Of a DNA stretch of 42,439 bases, positions 35,816-42,439 are shown in pieces. The notes beneath the pieces were generated by a model. It had not been told where the DNA came from. It did no database searches and saw only the letters and a list, made by a program, of their open reading frames with translations. Source of the DNA: DASYUM01 sp036001225 (lineage in GTDB: Bacteria; Methylomirabilota; Methylomirabilia; Rokubacteriales; DASRDR01); assembly GCA_036001225.1 (NCBI GenBank), contig DASYUM010000004.1, forward strand, positions 1 through 42,439, written 5' to 3'. A program made the position numbers and the translations under genes. The number at the start of each line of letters is the position of its first letter. Positions within the stretch are counted from its first letter, which is position 1.

Positions 35816-36753
35816 TGGAGCAAGCTTCCCTTCAGCCGCCGGAGCAGGAGGTCGTCCAGCGGCACGTCGGTCGAGACGCGGACGTAGTTGATCTCGTTGG
35901 CCCGGCAGAAGCCCTCGATGCCGCCCAGGAAGGCGGCCAGGCGGGCCTCGTAGCCGCGGAGGGTCTCGGGGTCGATCGAGACCTCCCGCACCTCCCCCGA
36001 TTCGGCGTCCACCAGCTCGAGGTCGCCGGCCAGCGTGGGGCGCAGCTCGTCTCGGTCCAGGACGTGGAGCACGTGGATGTCGAAGCGGCGCTCCATCAAG
36101 GCCCGGAGGCCGTCCTCATAGCCGCCGGGGTCGAGGAAGTCCGAGATGACGATGGCCACCCCCGAGTCCTTCGCCCGCTGGGCGTACTGCCGGAGGCTGG
36201 CGTTCAGATGAGTAGGGCCGGCGGGGACCAGCCCGGCCAGGAACGCGGCGAGCGGGAGAAACTGGTTGCGCCCGCGCGTCGGCAGCCACCCTTCCGAGAC
36301 CCGGTCCCGGAAGACGGCGACCCCGACCCGTTCGAGGTTGGTGAAGCCGATGAAGGCCAGCGCGGCGGCCAGCCGGACGCCGTAGGTGAACTTGGTCGGG
36401 TTGCCGCCGTCGCCGAAGTCCATCGACGCGCTGCCGTCGAGGACCAGGTGGATGCAGAGATCTTCCTCGTCCATGAAGACCTTCAGGTAGAGGCGGTTCA
36501 GCCGGGCAAAGGCGTTCCAGTCCACGTAGCGGAGATCGTCCCCGATCTCGTAGGGCCGGTAGTCGGCGAACTCCACGCTCGAGCCGCGCCGCGGACTCTT
36601 GCGCTCGCCCTTCACGCGGCCCACGTGGGAGCGCCGGGAGACGAAGGTCAGCCGCTCGAGCTGGAGGAGAAAGGTATTGGAGAAGAAGCGCTGACCGGGA
36701 GCGCCCGCTGCCGCCGGCTCACCGGCCGCGGAGCCGCGAGAGGCCCGGCGCAT
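35812..36753 (-). CDS. DUF58 protein (VWA-like, MoxR-associated)
   Basis: 313 residues. The DUF58 signature is clear: GRVKGERKSPRRGSSVEFAD, then YRPYEIGDDLRYVDWNAFAR, followed by a VWA-like half with LVLDGSASMDF (a DxSxS metal site) and VAIVISDFLDPGGYE. No membrane segment is evident. DUF58 proteins sit beside MoxR ATPases and VWA proteins in the Bat-type loci. ATG at 36753 shares its A with the previous TGA (TGATG). Confidence 0.92.
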   Translation of the reverse strand: MRRASRGSAAGEPAAAGAPGQRFFSNTFLLQLERLTFVSRRSHVGRVKGERKSPRRGSSVEFADYRPYEIGDDLRYVDWNAFARLNRLYLKVFMDEEDLCIHLVLDGSASMDFGDGGNPTKFTYGVRLAAALAFIGFTNLERVGVAVFRDRVSEGWLPTRGRNQFLPLAAFLAGLVPAGPTHLNASLRQYAQRAKDSGVAIVISDFLDPGGYEDGLRALMERRFDIHVLHVLDRDELRPTLAGDLELVDAESGEVREVSIDPETLRGYEARLAAFLGGIEGFCRANEINYVRVSTDVPLDDLLLRRLKGSLLQ

Positions 36754-38201
36754 CAGCGCTCCTCGAGGGACTGGAAGTAGTCCTTCACCTGGGTCCGGTA
36801 GTCGAGCGGAATATTCTCCTTGGCCAGCGCGTCCTCCATCATCTTGCGGTACTGGGAGTAGACGCGCATGTAGGGCAGCCGCGACGGGTTGTGGGCCCCC
36901 CGGCCGATCATGTTCGTGTCATAGGCTTCCTTGCGCCCCTTGCGGGACTGGCCTTCCACCCCCATGTCGATGGGGTCTCGCGCGAGCCGCCCGGTCGGGT
37001 CGCCGCGCCAGTTCGGGTTGCTGCCCTTCCCCGGCAACGACCCCTCGCCCTCGCCGAAGTCGGGGTCCGTGTCGCCGCCCCGCCCGCGCGCGGAGCGACC
37101 GCTCTGGTCCCGGCCACCGTCCAGTCCCTTTCCGCCCCGCTCGCGCTCCTCCATCGACCGCATCTTGTTCAGCGCCCGCTCCATCGCGTCGAGAGCTCGG
37201 CCCATCTGCCCTTCCTCGAGGGCCTGGGCGCCCTCCATCAGCTCCTGGCCGAAGTCTCCCTCGCCGCCGGGCTGGTTCCGCCGGCCCAGTCGGTTCATCT
37301 CGTCGAGGAGCTGGCGCATCCGGTCCCGGGAGAGCTTGTTGGGATCCATCCCGCCCATGAGCTCCCGCGACTTCCGGAACAGCACCTTGTACGGCGTCTG
37401 GGTGAAGTCGCGTTGGAGGTCGGGCAAGCTGTCGGGCCGTTCCAGCATCCGCAGCCGCTCGTCCCCCTGCTTGAGGAAGCTCGAGAAGTCGGGTCGCTTC
37501 TGGGCGACGCTGGTGTCCTTGTAGATGGCGGCCAGATCGCCCCGCGCCTGCTCGGGCGCGGGATTCGGCCGCTGCTGGTAGTCGCGGTCCTGCAACTCGA
37601 CCCGCTCCGACCGCTCCGTCTTCTTCTGGGCCGGGCGATCGGCGACCTGGGGGGGGCCCGCCTTCTCGGCCTGCTGCTCCTTCTCCTCGGGCGGGGTGAA
37701 CGGCGGCATCAGATCCTCCGGCACCGGCAGGGGCGGCAGGTAGGGCAACACCACCAGGGCGAGCATGGGCACCGGGAGGAAGCGGACCTCGCGCGGCCAA
37801 CGCCAGGGGACAGCCTTCCTCAGGTCGAGGCCGGGCGCGCGGGCGATCGCATCGCGGATCACGAAGGGGCCGAGGGAGCCGCCCTCGCGGCCGCCGAGCA
37901 GCTCGAGGGCGGTGGCGAGGCGGTCGTGGAGGCCGAAGGTGCGATCGGCGAGGCGGGCGACGTCCGCGGCCGGCACCCGGAGCAGGAGCCCGTACAGCAC
38001 GCCCCCCAGCAGGCCGGCGAGGACCAAGCCGCCCGCCACCGGCAGCGCGAGCGGGCCGATGAGCGAGCGGAGGAGGACGGGCAGGACCGCCGCCGCCAGC
38101 CCCAACGTGCATCCCCGGAGCCCGTAGAATACCGCGCGCCGCTGCCGGATCAGCCGCGTGAGCCTCTGCACCGTGAGCTGGAGCGCCGCGCCGTCTTCCA
38201 T
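36753..38201 (-). CDS. Membrane protein with Gln/Arg-rich coiled region (DUF4175-like)
   Basis: 482 residues. Two or three N-terminal membrane helices (about 35-75) and another near 143-160, then a long hydrophilic segment rich in Glu, Gln, Arg and Pro. It is mostly helical with stretches such as MRQLLDEMNRLGRRNQPGGE and ALEEGQMGRALDAMERALNK, and a glycine-rich linker near 350-400. The arrangement recalls DUF4175 proteins that neighbour MoxR loci, though I cannot confirm the family. It would present a long extracytoplasmic or cytoplasmic arm. ATG preceded by GAGGAGG. Confidence 0.75.
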   Translation of the reverse strand: MEDGAALQLTVQRLTRLIRQRRAVFYGLRGCTLGLAAAVLPVLLRSLIGPLALPVAGGLVLAGLLGGVLYGLLLRVPAADVARLADRTFGLHDRLATALELLGGREGGSLGPFVIRDAIARAPGLDLRKAVPWRWPREVRFLPVPMLALVVLPYLPPLPVPEDLMPPFTPPEEKEQQAEKAGPPQVADRPAQKKTERSERVELQDRDYQQRPNPAPEQARGDLAAIYKDTSVAQKRPDFSSFLKQGDERLRMLERPDSLPDLQRDFTQTPYKVLFRKSRELMGGMDPNKLSRDRMRQLLDEMNRLGRRNQPGGEGDFGQELMEGAQALEEGQMGRALDAMERALNKMRSMEERERGGKGLDGGRDQSGRSARGRGGDTDPDFGEGEGSLPGKGSNPNWRGDPTGRLARDPIDMGVEGQSRKGRKEAYDTNMIGRGAHNPSRLPYMRVYSQYRKMMEDALAKENIPLDYRTQVKDYFQSLEER

Positions 38202-38233
38202 GGGGCCTCCTCAGGATGTCGCCGGTTCGGCCT

Positions 38234-39244
38234 TTAGCGGAGGAACACCTCCTTGCCCTCGCGGATAGCCGCGTCGGCCGCCTCCAGCACTTCCGTGATC
38301 AGGCGATCGCCGTCGATCCCCTCGGCCTCGCCCTCGAAGTTCAGGATGATACGGTGCCGCATGGCGGGCAACGCGATCGCCTTGAGGTCCTCGACGCTGA
38401 CGTTGAACCGTCCCGAGCGCAGGGCAAGAACCTTGCCGCCGAGCACCAGCGCCTGGGCGGCCCGCGGGCTGGCGCCGTAGCGCAGGTAGCGCCGGCTGAC
38501 GTCGGGAGCGCCTTCCCACTGGGTGTGGGTCCCCATGACGGCCAGCGACGCGAAGTTGCGGACGTGGGAGGCGATCGGGACCTCCCGCACCAGCTCGCGG
38601 AAGGCCATGACCTCGTCGCCCGTCATCACCTGCTCGGTGACCGGTTCCTGGACCCGCGTGGTCCGCTCGATGATCTGGTTCAATTCCTCGATGGCCGGGT
38701 AGCGCACGCGGAGCTTGAAGAGGAATCGGTCGAGCTGGGCTTCCGGCAGCGGGTAGGTTCCCTCCATCTCGATGGGGTTCTGGGTGGCGAGGACGAAGAA
38801 CGGGCTCGGCAGCCGGTGGCTGACGCCGGAGACGGTGACGCTCCCCTCCTGCATCCCCTCCAGCAGGGCCGACTGAGTCTTGGGGGTCGCCCGGTTCACC
38901 TCGTCGGCGAGGAGGACGTGGGCGAAGATCGGTCCACGCTGGAACTGGAAGTGGCGGCGACCCTCGGCGTCCTCCACGATGATGTTGGTGCCGATGATGT
39001 CGGCCGGCATGAGGTCAGGGGTGAACTGGATGCGGGAGAAGGTGAGGTCGACGCAACTGGCCAGCGTCCGGACCAGCAGCGTCTTGCCGAGGCCGGGAAC
39101 GCCTTCCAGGAGGACATGGCCGCCGGCGAAGAGGCAGACCAGCACCTGATCGACGATCTCCTCGTGCCCGACGATGACCTTGTGGACCTCGCTCTTCAGG
39201 CGCTCGTACCCGCGGACGAAGTCCTGGACCCGCTCTTCGGTCAT
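38234..39244 (-). CDS. MoxR-type AAA+ ATPase
   Basis: 336 residues. Walker A GVPGLGKTLLVR, Walker B VLLADEVNRATPKTQSALLE, sensor ATQNPIEMEGTYPLPEAQLD and the C-terminal lid (SRRYLRYGASPRAAQALVL) are all typical. MoxR ATPases work with VWA proteins to mature or activate protein complexes, often inserting metals or cofactors. The ATG at 39244 has GGGGGT 6 nt upstream. It is the first gene of the unit, downstream of a strong promoter. Confidence 0.94.
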   Translation of the reverse strand: MTEERVQDFVRGYERLKSEVHKVIVGHEEIVDQVLVCLFAGGHVLLEGVPGLGKTLLVRTLASCVDLTFSRIQFTPDLMPADIIGTNIIVEDAEGRRHFQFQRGPIFAHVLLADEVNRATPKTQSALLEGMQEGSVTVSGVSHRLPSPFFVLATQNPIEMEGTYPLPEAQLDRFLFKLRVRYPAIEELNQIIERTTRVQEPVTEQVMTGDEVMAFRELVREVPIASHVRNFASLAVMGTHTQWEGAPDVSRRYLRYGASPRAAQALVLGGKVLALRSGRFNVSVEDLKAIALPAMRHRIILNFEGEAEGIDGDRLITEVLEAADAAIREGKEVFLR

Positions 39245-39259
39245 CTCTGACCCCCTGGC

Positions 39260-39279
39260 GCCGGCCGGGCGCGGCCGGC
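39260..39279 (-). promoter_or_regulatory. Leader hairpin of the moxR transcript
   Basis: gccggcc (39260-39266) and ggccggc (39273-39279) form a perfect 7-bp stem with a 6-nt loop. It lies right after the predicted transcription start (about 39281) and before the ribosome site, so it would cap the 5' end of the message and may stabilise it. Confidence 0.45.
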
Positions 39280-39287
39280 TGGCCCCC

Positions 39288-39315
39288 ATTATAGACCGGC
39301 GGTCGAGACCGGCAA
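39288..39315 (-). promoter_or_regulatory. Sigma-70 promoter of the moxR operon
   Basis: On the minus strand TTGCCG (-35), 16 nt, then TATAAT (perfect -10). This is the best -10 in the window. It lies in the 94-nt gap after the upstream lyase gene and defines the start of the MoxR-DUF58-VWA-TPR unit. Confidence 0.72.
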
Positions 39316-39338
39316 CCGCTTTCTGGCTCGTGCCACCC

Positions 39339-40217
39339 TCACGAGGTCCGGTACCTCGCCTCCAACTCGCGATAGCGCGCGAGGCCGACCAACTCGAAGC
39401 GCTCCTCGAACGAGACCATCCGTTCGGCACACGCCGCGGTGGTTCCCTCGACGGCCAGGGCGCGGGCGACGTCCCCCATCGCCCGGATCGCCGCCTTCTG
39501 GAGGTCGCCTGGATAGATCGCGACGCGAAAACCGAGCGCCTCGAGTCGCCGGGCGGGCAGCATCGGCGTCTTGCCGCCGCCGCCCAGGTTGAGCAGGAGC
39601 GGCACGCCGGCCAGGGCGCGGGCCACCGCCTCCACCTCGGCCTCGCCGACCGGCGCCTCCACGAAGAGGACGTCGGCCCCCGCCTCCCGGTAGGCCGCGG
39701 CCCGCCGGAGCGCCTCGTCCAGCCCCAAGACCGCGCGGGCGTCCGTGCGGGCGATGATGACGAAGTCGGGGTCGCGCCGCGCCTCGCCGGCGGCGCGGAT
39801 CCGGGTGACCATGGTCTCGGCCGGGATCACCCGCTTGCCCTCCAGGTGGCCACAGCGCTTGGGGAACTCCTGATCCTCGAGGTGGAGGGCGGCGGCGCCG
39901 GCCGCCTCGTACTCGCGGACGGTCCGGCGCACGTTCAAGGCGTTGCCGTAGCCGGTGTCGGCGTCGGCGATGACCGGAAGGCGCACGGCGGCGGCGATCC
40001 GGCGAATCTGGTCCACCATCTCGGTCATGGTCGCCAGCCCGAGGTCAGGCAGGCCGAGGTGGCCGACCGAGACGCCCGAGCCGGTCACGTAGACGGCCTC
40101 GAAGCCCGCCTCCTCGACGACCCGCGCCGACAGCGGGTCGTAGGCGCCGGGGGCGAGCAGCAGGCGGGGTCGGGCGAGAAGCCGGCGCAGGTGGGTCGTC
40201 GGTCGCGCGTCGTCCAT
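39339..40217 (-). CDS. Isocitrate lyase/PEP mutase family enzyme
   Basis: 292 residues. The family signature KRCGH is present (EDQEFPKRCGHLEGK), with the metal Asp residues in PVIADADTGYGN and the GVSVGHLG start region. The length and motifs place it with 2-methylisocitrate lyase or carboxyphosphonoenolpyruvate mutase relatives; the exact reaction is not resolvable. It is separated from livF by only 1 nt (TGA G ATG), so it is translated with the branched-chain transporter, which suggests a substrate imported or derived from that import. Confidence 0.9.
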   Translation of the reverse strand: MDDARPTTHLRRLLARPRLLLAPGAYDPLSARVVEEAGFEAVYVTGSGVSVGHLGLPDLGLATMTEMVDQIRRIAAAVRLPVIADADTGYGNALNVRRTVREYEAAGAAALHLEDQEFPKRCGHLEGKRVIPAETMVTRIRAAGEARRDPDFVIIARTDARAVLGLDEALRRAAAYREAGADVLFVEAPVGEAEVEAVARALAGVPLLLNLGGGGKTPMLPARRLEALGFRVAIYPGDLQKAAIRAMGDVARALAVEGTTAACAERMVSFEERFELVGLARYRELEARYRTS

Positions 40218-40218
40218 C

Positions 40219-41646
<1,428 letters not shown>

Positions 41647-41647
<1 letters not shown>

Positions 41648-42438
41648 CAGAGGGCGGCGGCGGAGCGCGTCCCGGGTCGTCCCCATCGGAGCCCGATCAG
41701 CCCCCGCGGCAGGAAGGTGACGACGACGACCAGGATCGCGCCGTAGATCATCACGTCCACGCCGGGCCGCCCTCGGAACAGCCAGCGCGTCAGCTCTGAG
41801 AGCGGCGTCAGGACCAGGGCGCCCAGGACCGGCCCGCCCAGGGTCCCCGGGCCACCCACGATGGGCCGGAGCAGGATCTCCACCGATACCGAGACCCCGA
41901 ACGTCAGCGTCGGATCGATGAACGAGAAGTACTGCGCGTAGAACGTCCCCCCGAGCGCGGTCAGGAACGCCGAGAGGCCCATCGCCCACAACTTGGCGGC
42001 CAGCGTGTTGACCCCCGAGGCCTCGGCGGCGTCCTCGTTCTCGCGGATCGCGGCCAGCGTGTAGCCGAGGCGCGCCCGCTCGATCAACCGGGTGAGCCCG
42101 AGCGTCCCGGCCAGGAGCGCCAGCATCAGGTAGTAGTAGGGCAGCTTCCCCCGGAACTGGAGAAGCCGGAGCGCGCTCGCCTCCCGGGTGAGCGGGATCA
42201 GGATCCCCATCGGTCCGCCGACCGCCAGCCAATTCACCGCGACCAGCCGCAGCATCTCGGCGAAGGCGAGCGTCACCAGCGCGAAGTACGGGCCCCGCAG
42301 CCCGTAGCGAAAGGCCAGGTAGCCGGCGAAACAGCCGAAGCCAGCCGCCAGCAGGCCTCCGGCCCCGAGCCCGAGCCAGGGGCTGACGCCCGCCCGCACC
42401 AGCAGCAGCGTCGAGGTGTAGGCGCCGATCCCGAACAA
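41647..42438 (-). CDS. livM: Branched-chain amino acid ABC transporter permease LivM, N-terminus outside the window
   Basis: At least 263 residues; the frame is still open at the window edge. It starts within the family segment FGIGAYTSTLLLVRAG and shows several membrane helices and the coupling segment ENEDAAEASGVNTLAAKLWA, then GGPGTLGGPVLGALVLTPLSEL. The TTG at 42438 is not a real start; LivM proteins have about 40-80 more residues before this point. Confidence 0.9.
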
Positions 42439-42439
42439 G

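Noticed and set aside
32135..35887. A plus-strand open frame of 1250 codons opposite the triple-VWA gene
   Set aside because: It is the antisense shadow of a clear GC-rich gene: its translation is Asp/Gly/His/Leu-rich with no domain, while the minus strand encodes three VWA domains.

Overview
The window is 42.4 kb of GC-rich bacterial DNA. Genes are tightly packed, GTG starts are common, and many stop/start codons overlap (GTGA, TGATG). The mixture is that of a free-living, metabolically flexible soil or subsurface bacterium: a branched-chain-amino-acid ABC transporter, acyl-CoA carboxylase and CoA-transferase, a complete ISC iron-sulfur operon, a MoxR/DUF58/VWA locus, GAF histidine kinases and two selenoproteins. 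My guess is Candidatus Rokubacteria or a relative (NC10/Methylomirabilota side). This is inference from style and content; no rRNA or marker phylogeny is available here. I saw no tRNA, rRNA, CRISPR array, insertion sequence or prophage.

Layout. 1-3710 (+): a truncated GAF histidine kinase, a REC-GAF-GAF-kinase hybrid and a GNAT acetyltransferase. 3768-7484 (-): a sarcosine-oxidase-like FAD enzyme, a ribokinase/nucleoside hydrolase salvage pair and a lone cyclic-nucleotide-binding domain. 7669-7890 (+): a SelW-like protein with an in-frame TGA. 7983-9200 (-): acetyl-CoA hydrolase/transferase. 9201-9893: the only long gap. 9894-11462 (+): primary sigma factor. 11567-16722 (-): an operon of two ferritin-like proteins, a small unknown protein, biotin carboxylase, biotin carrier, a DinB remnant and a carboxyltransferase. 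16766-20424 (-): DNA polymerase IV, a small HTH protein, CysE, a variant IscU and a second cysteine desulfurase. 20492-21433 (+): three DsrE/F/H-like sulfur-relay genes. 21443-27067 (-): iscR-iscS-iscU-iscA-hscB-hscA-fdx-iscX. 27166-28437 (+): glutamate dehydrogenase family. 28625-29620 (-): GalT-like protein. 29801-30046 (+): a glutaredoxin with an in-frame TGA at its catalytic cysteine position. 30073-39244 (-): MoxR ATPase, membrane protein, DUF58, a triple-VWA giant and a TPR protein. 39339-42438 (-): PEP-mutase/isocitrate-lyase family enzyme with livF, livG and a truncated livM.

The most notable content is the pair of short genes that conventional gene calling would miss because a TGA codon lies inside them. 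In both, the TGA sits exactly at a redox-active cysteine position of the family (CxxU in the SelW-like protein, UxxC in the glutaredoxin). In both it is followed, after 21 or 22 nt, by the apical loop of a hairpin that starts with AG, as expected of a bacterial SECIS element. Many neighbouring genes end at TGA, so this is local recoding, not a changed code. The two genes lie on either side of a large sulfur-trafficking region (two cysteine desulfurases, two IscU-type scaffolds, CysE, DsrEFH-like proteins, IscX, ferredoxin, HscAB).

Other points worth attention are the ferritin-like pair joined to an acyl-CoA carboxylase operon, an IscU paralogue lacking the third ligand cysteine, an IscR with a changed fourth ligand and a near-consensus operator over its own promoter, a GalT-like enzyme without the usual nucleophilic histidine, and a 1461-residue fusion of two Bat-like VWA modules.
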